Shown here: in pieces, positions 41,622 through 50,337 of the stretch
Layout of the letters: each line of letters opens with the position of its first letter
Numbering within the stretch: the first letter of the stretch is position 1
Origin: Phycisphaerae bacterium
GTDB lineage: Bacteria > Planctomycetota > Phycisphaerae > UBA1845 > UTPLA1
Direction of reading: 5' to 3'
Assembly (NCBI GenBank): GCA_023150615.1
Contig: JAKLKO010000017.1
Span: 18,893 to 82,892 of the forward strand
Length of the DNA: 64,000 nt
Made by a program: the position numbers and the translations under genes
Notes under the pieces: model-generated
What the model was told of the DNA's origin: nothing
The model's input: only the letters and a program-made list of their open reading frames with translations
Database searches by the model: none

Positions 41622-42425
41622 CTAACCAAGACCCTTCGCCGAAAAACAGCCGGAGATGATACCCAAAAACTCGTCCACGGCCAGACTCGCGCCGCCAACC
41701 AGAACGCCGTCCACCCCGGGCGGCGTCATTAACTCCTTGGAATTACTTGCTTTAACGCTACCGCCGTACAGGATGCGAACGAGCTCGGCCGTCCGCGCAT
41801 CGAACATCCGCGCGATCTCCGCCCGAATGTGCCGGTGCGCCTCGTCCGCCTGTTCGACCGTCGCCGTGCGGCCGGTGCCGATCGCCCACACCGGCTCGTA
41901 CGCGATCAGCATCATCGCCACGTGCGCGCTGCTTTGCCCGCGCAATCCGCCCTCGAGCTGCGACGTGAGCACCGCCTGCGTCTGCGCCGCGTCGCGCTCC
42001 GCCAGCGTCTCGCCCACGCACAACACCGGCGTCAAGCCCGCCGCCCGCGCCGCCTTCAACTTGCGGTTCAGCAGCGCGTCATCCTCGCCCACCGTGCGAC
42101 CCTCGCGGTCCGCGCCGCCGATCGTGTGCCGCCGCTCGCTATGACCCACCAGCACATAGCGGCAACCCGCCTCGCGGAGCATTTCTGCCGAGACCTCGCC
42201 CGTGAACGCACCCTTCGTTTCGGGCCAGAGGTTCTGACCGCCAATCCGGATCGGCGTGTCCTGCGCTGCCTGCGATGCCGCGAAAAGGTACACGAACGGC
42301 GGAAACACCGTCACGTCGATCGGGGCATTCGACGAGAGCTTCGCCGCCAGGCCGCGGATCAACTCGCGCGTGCCGGCCAGCGTCATGTTCATCTTCCAGT
42401 TGCCGGCCACCATCGGTCGACGCAT
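41622..42425 (-). CDS. tpiA: Triosephosphate isomerase
   Basis: TpiA converts dihydroxyacetone phosphate and glyceraldehyde 3-phosphate in glycolysis. The 267-residue product has the catalytic lysine in GNWKMN, the catalytic histidine in LVGHSERR, the glutamate in [11 protein letters not shown] and the phosphate loop YGGSVKASN. Between SERR and the NRK helix there are 20 residues (with [13 protein letters not shown]) where most TIMs have about 10, a ten-residue insertion next to the active site. It lies between pheA and secG in the long operon. Confidence 0.94.
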   Translation of the reverse strand: MRRPMVAGNWKMNMTLAGTRELIRGLAAKLSSNAPIDVTVFPPFVYLFAASQAAQDTPIRIGGQNLWPETKGAFTGEVSAEMLREAGCRYVLVGHSERRHTIGGADREGRTVGEDDALLNRKLKAARAAGLTPVLCVGETLAERDAAQTQAVLTSQLEGGLRGQSSAHVAMMLIAYEPVWAIGTGRTATVEQADEAHRHIRAEIARMFDARTAELVRILYGGSVKASNSKELMTPPGVDGVLVGGASLAVDEFLGIISGCFSAKGLG

Positions 42426-42456
42426 GACGGACTCCTTCGCGAACGGTCCCCGCCGC

Positions 42457-43542
42457 CTATTCCCCGACCACGTCCGCGCTGCGCGGGTACGATCCCAGCA
42501 CCGATAGCTTCACACAGTGCGGCCGCGCATCGGCCAGCGCCGCCGTCAGCGCCGCATCGACCGCGTGCCCCTGAACGTCGACGAAGAACACGTACTGCAT
42601 CGACTGCGTGCGGCTCGGCCGCGACGTGATCATCGTCATGTTGATGCCGTGCCGCTGAAACACCAGCAGCACGTCCACCAGCGCGCCGGCTCGGTCCGCC
42701 GTCACGAACGTCAGCGATGTCTTGTCATCGCCCGTCGGCCGCGCGATCTCCCGCCCGATCACGAAGAACCGCGTCACGTTGTGCGCGTGGTCCTCGATGT
42801 TCGACTGGAGCACGTTTAATCCGCACAGCCGTGCCGCCAGACGGCTCGCGATCGCCGCCGCGCCCGCTTCGTCCCGCGCCAGTTCCGCCGCGCGGCTCGT
42901 GCTCGCCACCGACGCCGTCTTCGCCTGCATGCCCGTCTCGGCCAGGAACCGCTGGCACTGCGCAAACGCCTCCGGTTTCGAGTACACCACGCGGATGTCG
43001 TTGATCGCGCACCGCGCCAGCAGGTTGTGGTGAATCCGGCGGTGAATCTCGCAGCACACCCGCAGGTCCGACTCCGCCAGCGCCTCGAGCGAATCGGCCA
43101 CCGTTCCGATGATCGAATTGTCGACCGGTACGACGCCGAAATCGGCGTAGCGCCGCTTTACCGCGTCGAAGACGCCGTCAACGCCGGTCATCGGCTCGTA
43201 CTCGACCGATGCGCCGAACTTGCCCAGCGCCGCCTCGTGTGAAAAACTCCCGTGCGGACCGAGAAACGCAATTCGCGGCGGACGCTCCAGCGCGAACGAT
43301 GCGCTCATCAGCTCGCGGTAGATCGCCAGCAGGCTCGCGTGCGACAGCGGACCGGCGCTGAGCTGCCGGATGCGGTCGAGGATCTGCTGCTCGCGGTCCG
43401 GCGAAAACACCGCCGTGCCCGACGCCGACTTGACACGGCCCACATCGACCACCAGCCGCGCGCGGGCGTTCAGCAACTCGACGATCTGCTCGTCCAGCCG
43501 GTCGATCTGGCGCCGAAGCTCCTCCAGCGGATCGCTCGTCAC
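42457..43542 (-). CDS. pheA: Bifunctional chorismate mutase / prephenate dehydratase
   Basis: The 361-residue P-protein makes phenylpyruvate for phenylalanine. Residues 1-85 form an AroQ-type chorismate mutase (LRRQIDRLDEQIVELLNAR), 90-275 the prephenate dehydratase (FLGPHGSFSHEAA; VPVDNSIIGTVADSLE; VTRFFVIG with the TRF motif) and 285-355 the ACT domain for feedback by Phe (GALVDVLLVF). In the ACT domain the usual ESRP motif reads TSRP. The GTG start has GGAGG nine bases upstream. First gene of the long minus-strand run. Confidence 0.94.
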   Translation of the reverse strand: MTSDPLEELRRQIDRLDEQIVELLNARARLVVDVGRVKSASGTAVFSPDREQQILDRIRQLSAGPLSHASLLAIYRELMSASFALERPPRIAFLGPHGSFSHEAALGKFGASVEYEPMTGVDGVFDAVKRRYADFGVVPVDNSIIGTVADSLEALAESDLRVCCEIHRRIHHNLLARCAINDIRVVYSKPEAFAQCQRFLAETGMQAKTASVASTSRAAELARDEAGAAAIASRLAARLCGLNVLQSNIEDHAHNVTRFFVIGREIARPTGDDKTSLTFVTADRAGALVDVLLVFQRHGINMTMITSRPSRTQSMQYVFFVDVQGHAVDAALTAALADARPHCVKLSVLGSYPRSADVVGE

Positions 43543-43646
43543 GTCGTGCGCCTCCGGGTCGAACGCAAGCTAACGGCGTCGGACCGGCCGCGTCAATCCG
43601 CGCTGCCGGGGCCGTCGCGCGGTCGAACCGCACCGCGCGATTCCGG

Positions 43647-43652
43647 TAGAAT
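43647..43652 (+). promoter_or_regulatory. -10-like box six bases before the GT2 gene
   Basis: TAGAAT ends six bases before the ATG at 43659. There is no ribosome site in the gap, which would fit a leaderless transcript. The -35 region shows only a weak TCGAAC 18 bases upstream. Confidence 0.4.
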
Positions 43653-43658
43653 GCCGGG

Positions 43659-44477
43659 ATGCACCATGACGCGGCGGCCGTCTCGTCGATGCTCCAGCAC
43701 GTGCGCACCCCGCGCCGCGCCTTCCGAAAGCGGATCGTCGTCCTCCCCGCCTACAACGCCGAGTCGACCCTCGCCGCCACCATCGAGGACATCCCGCGCG
43801 ACGTCGTCGACGAGATCATCCTCGTCGATGACCGCAGCCGCGACCGTACCGTCGAGTTGGCCCGCGCCCTCGGACTGACCACCATCGTCCACGAGCGCAA
43901 CCGCGGCTACGGCGGCAACCAGAAAACCTGCTACGACACGGCCCTTGCCCGCGGCGCTGACGTCGTCATCATGCTCCACCCCGACTACCAGTACGACGGC
44001 CGACTCATCCCCGCCTTTCTTAACGTCCTCGAACTCGGCGTCTGCGACGTGATGCTCGGCTCGCGCGTCCGAACGCGCCACGAGGCCCTCGCCGGTGGAA
44101 TGCCCGTCTGGAAATACGTCAGCAACCGCCTGCTCACGCTGACTGAGAACATCCTGCTCGGCCAGAACCTCGGCGACTTCCACTCCGGCTTTCGCGTCTA
44201 CACCCGGCAGGTGCTCGAAACGCTGCCGTACCACGACTTCAGCGAGGACTTCGTCTTCGACTCGCAGTTCCTCGCCTCGGCCGCCTACTTCGGCTTCCGC
44301 ATCGGAGACGCCCCGATGCCCTGCCGCTACTTCGCCGAGGCCAGCTCGATCAACTTCCGCCGCAGTTGCACCTACGGGCTGGCCACGTTGTCGACGGTGG
44401 CGAAATTCAACCTGCAACGCCTCGGACTGGGGCGGTTTCGGATCTTCGAACGAAGGAATGCCGCCGCGCGGCCCTGA
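43659..44477 (+). CDS. Family 2 glycosyltransferase
   Basis: The 272-residue protein is a GT-A fold family 2 enzyme: [35 protein letters not shown] with the nucleotide-binding [21 protein letters not shown], and MLHPDYQYD for the metal. The C-terminal half lacks membrane segments, so it resembles the soluble polyprenyl-phosphate mannosyl/glucosyltransferase type. It may feed the polytopic transferases in this window. The donor and acceptor are unknown. It is divergent from pheA. Confidence 0.88.
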   Translation: MHHDAAAVSSMLQHVRTPRRAFRKRIVVLPAYNAESTLAATIEDIPRDVVDEIILVDDRSRDRTVELARALGLTTIVHERNRGYGGNQKTCYDTALARGADVVIMLHPDYQYDGRLIPAFLNVLELGVCDVMLGSRVRTRHEALAGGMPVWKYVSNRLLTLTENILLGQNLGDFHSGFRVYTRQVLETLPYHDFSEDFVFDSQFLASAAYFGFRIGDAPMPCRYFAEASSINFRRSCTYGLATLSTVAKFNLQRLGLGRFRIFERRNAAARP

Positions 44478-44570
44478 GTTTCAACCGGTCGTGCGCTGCC
44501 GCTCGTCGAGCGGTGCGATGCCCAGTCGCATGAGTATCCACTGACGGTCCCGAGTGGCAGAGCGCGCCGA

Positions 44571-44610
44571 AAAGAAAAATGGCGCGGGTGATCGTGGAAT
44601 CACCCGCGCC
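44571..44610 (-). terminator. Terminator of the third PEP-CTERM gene
   Basis: Minus strand: GGCGCGGGTGAT (44610-44599) pairs with ATCACCCGCGCC (44592-44581) over 12 bases with a six-base loop, followed by ATTTTTCTTT. It begins 37 bases after the stop codon. Confidence 0.92.
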
Positions 44611-44646
44611 ACGGAATTGACGAAGTTACCGGGGGGTTCGCCGCGA

Positions 44647-45195
44647 CTAGCGTCTGCGACGAATCAACAGGCTCGCCAGGCCCAGCAGGCCCAGCGTCGC
44701 CGGCTCCGGTCGGATATTGACCGAATGCTGCAGCGCGCCGGCATAGACCCAGCTGTGCGAGCCTTGGCCGACCGGGACGACGTTGGTTACCTCGATGCGA
44801 ACCTCGTAATTGCCCAGAATCGCCGGGATCGCGGCGAACGGCCCGTAGCTGACGTTAAAGTCGCCCAGGTATCCCTCCGGGATCGAGAAGCTGCCGATGT
44901 TGACGCCGTTCAACAGCACGTCCCAGTCAACGGCTGCGCCGCTGATCAGATAAGTCTCCAAGACGTGCAGGTGCAGGTCCAACGCCGTCGCACTCGGCAG
45001 AACCGACGCGAAATTCTCCTCAACGCTGTCTCCACGCCCGGCGTCCCAGAAGTAGCCGACTTGTGTGCCATCGACGAAGCCGACCGAGCCGACGACGGTC
45101 GAGCCTGCCGAGGGAAACGCAAAGATCTCGGCCCGGGCCGCCGCCGGAGCAACGCCCAGGATAGCCAGAATGGCCAACGCACATTTCGATTTCAT
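44647..45195 (-). CDS. Secreted PEP-CTERM protein
   Basis: A 182-residue protein with a signal peptide (MKSKCALAILAILGVAPAAARA) and a C-terminal PEP-CTERM tag RPEPATLGLLGLASLLIRRRR. The body is beta-rich (DLHLHVLETYLISGAAVDW, GNYEVRIEVTNVVPVGQGSH). I do not recognise the domain. ATG 45195 has GGAAGGAAAG just upstream; a longer frame to 45300 has no such site. It should be exported and processed by exosortase. Confidence 0.85.
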   Translation of the reverse strand: MKSKCALAILAILGVAPAAARAEIFAFPSAGSTVVGSVGFVDGTQVGYFWDAGRGDSVEENFASVLPSATALDLHLHVLETYLISGAAVDWDVLLNGVNIGSFSIPEGYLGDFNVSYGPFAAIPAILGNYEVRIEVTNVVPVGQGSHSWVYAGALQHSVNIRPEPATLGLLGLASLLIRRRR

Positions 45196-45656
45196 CACTT
45201 TCCTTCCTTTCTGCTGTTGATCACGAGGATTCGCAACCCATTGCACGGGCAAGCCTCGCGGTTTCCCGCCTCGCCCTCGCCGTAGATTTCTTTCGATCAC
45301 CGTTGGGGGTCACCGCTGCACGGTACTCCTCCGGATTCCCGGTCCTGACGAGACGTGCGTTCGTTTCGCGAATAGAGACAAACCGCGCGCCGGGGTCTGC
45401 CCGGTTCTTGAGAGAGAGGCTCGATCGCGCTTGCCTCAGCTCGGTTGATTCTCTGTCTGTCGATCCGCCCTTTCCGACGATTTGCGAGGAGCACTGAGCT
45501 TATCGGGGTCCCGTTGGTGAGTCAAAGCTCGATCCCGCGATTTTCGGAAAACACGACGCAGAATCGCGATAATCCTATTCTCCTCAATGACATCGCATGA
45601 ATCCACATTCTCTTGTCTCATTTCCGGGCGCGGTGTGATCGGCAAGGGCCTCTCAA
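45196..45656. promoter_or_regulatory. 461-base gap upstream of the third PEP-CTERM gene
   Basis: No gene is seen. It is AT-richer than its surroundings. An inverted repeat CGCGATT...AATCGCG lies at 45536-45542 and 45562-45568; the same arms (GCGATT...AATCGC) occur in the leader hairpin at 6319-6337 before another PEP-CTERM gene. A small GCGG-GAAA-CCGC hairpin with a GNRA loop is present in the leader near the start. No firm promoter was found. Confidence 0.35.
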
Positions 45657-46349
45657 TCAGAAACTCACCTTCGGCGTGTCTTTTGCGCCCTCGGCCGACT
45701 CGAAGTACTCCGCCGCCGAGACCCCCGCCAGGCCCGCGAAGAACCGGCCGGGCATTCCGCGGATGTACCCGTTCAGGTCCCGCACCGCGTCGTTGTAGCG
45801 CTTCCGCTCCACGGAAAGCCGGTTCTCCGTCCCTTCAAGCTGATCCTGGAACTTCAGGAACCCCTCGTTCGCCTTCAATTCCGGATACGTCTCGCGCAGC
45901 ACGAGCAGACGCGAAAGGAGCCCTTCCATCGCGTTCGCCGCGCGGATCTTCTCCGCCGCCGTCGCACTCGGCTGGAAGTACGCCTGCCGCGTGCTGGCAA
46001 TCTTCTCGAACAGCTCCTTCTCGTGCTTCGCGTAACCCTTCACCGCCTCGACCGCGTTCGGAATCAGGTCGTAGCGGCGCTGAAGCTGATTCTCGACCTG
46101 CGCCCACGCGTTCTTCACGCCCTCATCCAGTGCGATCGCGCGGTTGTATCCCGACAACGCGCAGCCGCCGGCGATCAGCCCGACCAGGACCACGACCGCA
46201 AGGAACACGAGGATGATCTTGGACAGGTTCATCGAAACACCTCCCGATGGAGTCGAACGATCAATGGAAATCTCTTTTCCGCAGCGGGCGCAAAACCTTG
46301 CCGCGCCGGGATTCTCCCCACCGCAATGCGGGCACGCACTACCAGCCAC
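45657..46349 (-). CDS. lemA: LemA family protein, with optional N-terminal zinc ribbon
   Basis: From the ATG at 46232 this is a 191-residue LemA: signal/membrane segment ending LIAGGC, then the family core NAWAQVENQLQRRYDLIPN and AVEAVKGYAKHE. In the same frame an upstream GTG at 46349 adds 39 residues with CPHCGG and FCARCG, a complete zinc ribbon. The GTG overlaps the TPM gene by 11 bases. The internal ATG 46232 has the strong site GGGAGGTG seven bases upstream. Both forms could be made. LemA proteins are envelope proteins of unclear role, often beside TPM-domain genes. Confidence 0.85.
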   Translation of the reverse strand: MAGSACPHCGGENPGAARFCARCGKEISIDRSTPSGGVSMNLSKIILVFLAVVVLVGLIAGGCALSGYNRAIALDEGVKNAWAQVENQLQRRYDLIPNAVEAVKGYAKHEKELFEKIASTRQAYFQPSATAAEKIRAANAMEGLLSRLLVLRETYPELKANEGFLKFQDQLEGTENRLSVERKRYNDAVRDLNGYIRGMPGRFFAGLAGVSAAEYFESAEGAKDTPKVSF

Positions 46350-47226
46350 CGGACGCACCTCCGCCGCCGAACGACCCGCCTCCGCCGCCGAACGATCCAC
46401 CGCCCCAGCCGCGAGACCCGCCCGACGAACTCCAGCCGCCGCGGCCGTGCCGCCCGCCGGACAACACGTTCCCGAGCAGCACGACGTCGAACCAGCTCGG
46501 CCGCAATCCACGCCGCCGGAACCGCCGCTGACGCCGCGCGCCGGCGACCATGACCGCTACCCACGCGATGACGATCAACAGGACCGCCAGCGGGATCGCC
46601 GGCGGGCGACCCTGGCCCCGTCGCACCGCCGCGGCCGGCATGCCCGAGATGGTCGCGTGATTCGACTCGGCGATCCGCTGAGCGATGGCGATGGCCGCGT
46701 TCTGCAGGCCGCGGTTGTAATCCCCGCGGCGGAAGTTCGGCACGAAATGCTCCCGCCCCAAAGAGCCGCACCAGCCATCGGGCAGCGTCGCTTCCAGTCC
46801 GTAGCCGACCTCGATCGTGTACTTGCGGTCCTTGACCGCGACGCAGACCAGCACGCCGTTGTCCCGCGCCTTCTGCCCCAGCTTCCAGCGATCGAGCAGT
46901 TCCATCGCCCACGGCCGGATGTCGACGCCATCGGTCGAGCCGATCGTCAGCGCGATGACCTGCGCGCCGGTCTTCTGCTCCAGCTCCGTCAGCCAGCGGT
47001 CGATGTCGCGCTCGACGCGGTCCGACAGCACACGGGCGCGATCAACAACGTGCGTCGTCGGCCGCGGCAGGTTCGGCGGCTCTGCCCCGGCCGGCCGCGT
47101 CGATCCACTGACGACCCCGATCGCGACGAGGACGCATGTCGCCGGGACCGCGCGACGCCGCACCGCGCCATCGCTGCGTGGCGTCGTGGCCGCCCGCGCT
47201 CGTCTGCTCGACTCAGCGCTTCTCAT
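46339..47226 (-). CDS. TPM domain protein (YgcG family)
   Basis: A 295-residue protein with a probable signal peptide (residues about 20-48, VPATCVLVAIGVVSG), a TPM domain (about 50-190: HVVDRARVLSDRVERDIDRWL, GAQVIALTIGSTDG, DNGVLVCVAVKDRKYTIEVGYGLE), a membrane segment (about 210-227) and a Gly/Ser-rich tail. TPM/YgcG proteins occur beside LemA and are thought to act together at the membrane. ATG 47226 overlaps the gene before by 14 bases; earlier starts lie in that gene. Confidence 0.88.
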   Translation of the reverse strand: MRSAESSRRARAATTPRSDGAVRRRAVPATCVLVAIGVVSGSTRPAGAEPPNLPRPTTHVVDRARVLSDRVERDIDRWLTELEQKTGAQVIALTIGSTDGVDIRPWAMELLDRWKLGQKARDNGVLVCVAVKDRKYTIEVGYGLEATLPDGWCGSLGREHFVPNFRRGDYNRGLQNAAIAIAQRIAESNHATISGMPAAAVRRGQGRPPAIPLAVLLIVIAWVAVMVAGARRQRRFRRRGLRPSWFDVVLLGNVLSGGRHGRGGWSSSGGSRGWGGGSFGGGGGSFGGGGASGGW

Positions 47227-47941
47227 CGACGAGCCGTGCGAGACGCTCGATGTCATGGTAGAGCGCCTTGAACTCATCCCAGTCGTGCAGCCGGTCCGGC
47301 TCGAGCGCCGCGCGCAGCCCCTTGAGCGCATCGCCGCTCAGCCGCTCGGCCTCGGTCAGCATCCGCGCTGCCGGGACGGCCTCGCGATGGCCGCGCAGCC
47401 AGACGAGTCCGCGGAGCGTTCGTCGTGCGTGCTCGGCGACGTCGTCCATCAGTTCCGTCAGCAACCGGTCGCGCCCGAGCGTGGCCAGCAATCCCTGCCG
47501 CAGCCGGATGAGCATCCGCTTGAACTCGCGCTCGACCTGGAGCCGCGCGTGCTCGGTCTGGATCTCCAGCCGCGCGAAATGATCCTCGCCCGCCAGCGTC
47601 CGCCGCGTCTGCTGAATCTCCAGCATCTCGAGCGGAAACGAGTCGAGCGACCCCGCGATGCTCTCCGGCGTGAAGATCAGCGGCGCGGCAACGCCCAGCC
47701 GCGCGATCTGCGGCCCGCGCTCGGCCAGCCGCCGCACCGTGTCGAGATCGAGCGTTCGCACGACGAGCGCCGTCTGAAGCAGCACGTCCGGCGCGTGCGG
47801 CTCGCCAGAGACGCGCAGACCGAACGCCGTCAGTCCGGAAAACGCCCCGCGCGCCAGCTCCACCACGAGCGCCGCGTACTCGCTCGCCGGATCGCGATAG
47901 CTCGGCGGCAGGGCGGAGACATCGACTTGCAGTTCTAGCAT
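47213..47941 (-). CDS. Conserved-looking protein of unknown function before TPM-LemA
   Basis: A soluble 242-residue protein, starting MLELQVDVSALPPSYRDPAS. It has a strand-rich first half (AFGLRVSGEPHAPDVLLQTALVV) and a helical second half (RLQVEREFKRMLIRLRQGLLATLG). No signal peptide or membrane segment. I do not recognise it. Its ATG at 47941 is preferred over upstream ATGs, which give an Arg/Trp-rich extension. It overlaps the TPM gene by 14 bases, so it belongs to the same transcription unit. Confidence 0.65.
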   Translation of the reverse strand: MLELQVDVSALPPSYRDPASEYAALVVELARGAFSGLTAFGLRVSGEPHAPDVLLQTALVVRTLDLDTVRRLAERGPQIARLGVAAPLIFTPESIAGSLDSFPLEMLEIQQTRRTLAGEDHFARLEIQTEHARLQVEREFKRMLIRLRQGLLATLGRDRLLTELMDDVAEHARRTLRGLVWLRGHREAVPAARMLTEAERLSGDALKGLRAALEPDRLHDWDEFKALYHDIERLARLVDEKR

Positions 47942-48196
47942 GGCATTCACTCGACTCGCGCAACGCATCGCCGCGCATCTGGACGGGAGAATAGGACGCT
48001 CGCGCCGCGCCCACCAATATAAACCACGCCGAAGATTGGAGCCGCCCCGGTAGCGCAACCACTTGAGCCGCCTCCGCAGGGCAGAGATCGGAGCAGCCGT
48101 GGTAAGGCGGAGATCCTCGTTGCCCGCTTGTCGCGCGCAGCCCCTCGCGGTAATTCCACCCGGGAGAATCCACCGCCGGACGGATGCAGCGCCCCG

Positions 48197-49549
48197 CTAG
48201 CTGAAGCGCTTCAGAACCAGCGCCGCCGTCTGTCGCCCGGACAGCGCCGTCGCCACCGACAGGGCGTACTCACTGCGAAGATCGCGCGGGTCCGGCCGCA
48301 CAACGTTGATGCCGCACGCCGGATCCACCTCGTCCGTGTTCTGCGACGGCGGGACGACGCCTCGACTGATGGCCATCGCCATGACCGCCAGGTCGATTGC
48401 ACCGCTGCCCGCGCCGCTGTTGCCCAGCGCCCCCTTCGTCGCCAGTACCGGGACCGTCGCGCCCGTCGCGCCCAGCGCGCCGCGCAGTCCGGCCGCCTCC
48501 GACAGATCGTCCTCGACCGTGCCGACGCCCGCGAGGTTCGCCAGCCCGATCCGATCCGGCGTCGCCCCCGCATCCGCCATCGCCTTCTCGATCGCGATCC
48601 TCAGCGAACGTCCGTCCGCCTGCGGCTGACTGATCGACGCGCAGCTCTGGCTCGCGCCGAAGCCGACCACCTCGGCATAGATCCGCGCCCCGCGAGCCTT
48701 CGCGTGCTCGAGCTCCTCCAAAATCAGCAACCCGCCGCACTCCGAGATCACGCTGCCCTTGCGATTCCGATCGAACGGTCGGCACGCCCGCTCCGGCTGG
48801 TCGTTGTGCTCGGTGGTCAGCCGGTCGAGCAGCGATTGCCGCATCAGGCCCATCGGGTTCAGCTTGCTCTCTGCCCCGCCGCAGATGCACGCATCGGCCA
48901 GTCCGTGCTGGATCGTCCGGAACGCCTCGCCGATCGCCAGGTGCGAGCTGGCCTCGCCGCAGGTGATCGTGTTCGACGGCGCCTGTGCATCGTGGACGAT
49001 CGTCACGTGGCACGCGAGCATGTTTGGCAGGAACTTCAGCAGCCACAGCGGCGTCAGGTTGCTCATGCCCTCGCGGCCCCACTTCAGCAGGCTGAAGGCC
49101 CGATTCGACGCCACGCCCGGGTTCTCGACCGATGTCGCCAGCGCCCCGGCCAGCTCGTTCAGGTCCGCGCAGATCAAACCCGCGCCGATGTTCGCGCCGA
49201 AACGCGTCGAATCGATGTTCGGCGTGGTCGCGCCGTTCGATTCTCCGCGCTCGATCATGCACTTCGTCACCAGTCCCGCGTCCCGCGTCGCCAGGTACGC
49301 CGCCACCACGGCCAGCTCGATGTCGCGGGCCATCACCTTCGTCGCCTTGCGGTAGCTCTTGGGGACGTAGTCGCCGACCTTGTACGGCGGGACCTCGCCG
49401 CCGATCTGCGATGAGAACCGCGACGGGTCGAACGCGCTGATGCGGCGGATGCCGCAGCGCTTCTCGACCAGGGCGTCGAACGTGTCCTGGATGCCGATTC
49501 CGACGGGTGTGACCGCGCCCAACCCGGTAATGACGACGCGACGGTGCAT
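48197..49549 (-). CDS. Beta-ketoacyl synthase homologue lacking catalytic histidines
   Basis: A 450-residue thiolase-fold protein with clear FabF/KAS-II likeness: RRVVITGLGAVTPVG at the start, ACICGGAESKLNP, RPFDRNRKGSVISE, EELEHAKARGARIYAEVVGFG. The active-site triad is not intact: the NAHGT motif is ANLAG (Ala340 for His), the GH motif is GN (Asn377 for His) and there is no His at all after about residue 335. The region of the nucleophile reads TITCGEASS: with an ungapped alignment the Cys position is Glu199, with Cys197 two residues earlier. It may be a chain-length-factor type partner, not a catalyst. ATG 49549 is chosen as the start of the first strand. Confidence 0.8.
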   Translation of the reverse strand: MHRRVVITGLGAVTPVGIGIQDTFDALVEKRCGIRRISAFDPSRFSSQIGGEVPPYKVGDYVPKSYRKATKVMARDIELAVVAAYLATRDAGLVTKCMIERGESNGATTPNIDSTRFGANIGAGLICADLNELAGALATSVENPGVASNRAFSLLKWGREGMSNLTPLWLLKFLPNMLACHVTIVHDAQAPSNTITCGEASSHLAIGEAFRTIQHGLADACICGGAESKLNPMGLMRQSLLDRLTTEHNDQPERACRPFDRNRKGSVISECGGLLILEELEHAKARGARIYAEVVGFGASQSCASISQPQADGRSLRIAIEKAMADAGATPDRIGLANLAGVGTVEDDLSEAAGLRGALGATGATVPVLATKGALGNSGAGSGAIDLAVMAMAISRGVVPPSQNTDEVDPACGINVVRPDPRDLRSEYALSVATALSGRQTAALVLKRFS

Positions 49550-49923
49550 CGGAGATTTCTGCCCTTGTCCCGACACGGTTTGATCCGGTCCGCCGACCCG
49601 ATCCCGACGCCGGTAACGCGAGCCGCGCATGTTACCGGCGGGCAATCCGGCTGTCGAGATGATCCATCACCCGGCGGTCGTTGGGGAGAATCTGTAAGAA
49701 AAACCGAACGCGCCCGCTCCGGTGCCGCGCATGATTGTCGGACGACCCGGTCGATGGCTCCGCTCTGTTTCCGGCACCGCAGATTTCGTGCACGTGATGT
49801 ACGGAATTTATTTCCGCGCGACTCATTCCCAACGGATTTGCATCCGATCTACTCCACGGGAACCAAGCCACGTTCGCTGCCCGGCGCATGCTGGGTGCTC
49901 AAGCAGGTCGGGAGGTCGTCGGG
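49550..49923. other. 374-base divergent gap
   Basis: Lies between the ketosynthase homologue (minus) and the pilus/secretion locus (plus). I see no gene. A moderately AT-rich stretch around 49795-49835 may hold promoters, but no clear -35/-10 pair was found. The ribosome site GGAGGT (49911-49916) belongs to the next gene. Confidence 0.3.
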
Positions 49924-50337
49924 GTGGATCTCGCCTTCATTCGCTACCTGTCTCGGCGCGAGCGGCTCGATGCGCGTCAACGCGATCGACTCACGGAGTT
50001 CGCCCGTCATGGTCATACGCCGCTCGGTTCGATCGCGCTGTCCTGCGCGCTGATGACGCCTGAACAGATCGACGCCGTGCTCACGCGCCAGCCCCTCACC
50101 CAGGAACGCTTCGGCGAGGCCGCCGTCCGATTGGGCTACCTCCATGAAGCGCAGGTCGAAGCGCTGCTGGCGGTCCAGCGCTTCCGACGCCTTACCGGCG
50201 TCGTTGAAGGCGTTGCCATTCTCGGCGTTGCGTCGCTCCCGCGCACGCTCGAATCGCTTGCCCGCTTCTTGCTCGAATCGGACGACGGGGTTGTCGGAGG
50301 GGTTGGAAATCCCAGGGAGGAACGTCGTGGCTTCTAG
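49924..50337 (+). CDS. Stand-alone MshEN-like protein, probable c-di-GMP binder
   Basis: A 137-residue protein. It holds two 24-residue MshEN half-motifs: PLGSIALSCALMTPEQIDAV...RQ and RFGEAAVRLGYLHEAQVEAL...VQ, which fit the (R)LGxxL...L...Q pattern that binds c-di-GMP in the N-terminal part of MshE-type ATPases. The GTG at 49924 has GGAGGT seven bases upstream. An upstream in-frame ATG at 49888 has no ribosome site. It is the first gene of the pilus/secretion locus and overlaps the next gene by 11 bases. Confidence 0.65.
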   Translation: MDLAFIRYLSRRERLDARQRDRLTEFARHGHTPLGSIALSCALMTPEQIDAVLTRQPLTQERFGEAAVRLGYLHEAQVEALLAVQRFRRLTGVVEGVAILGVASLPRTLESLARFLLESDDGVVGGVGNPREERRGF

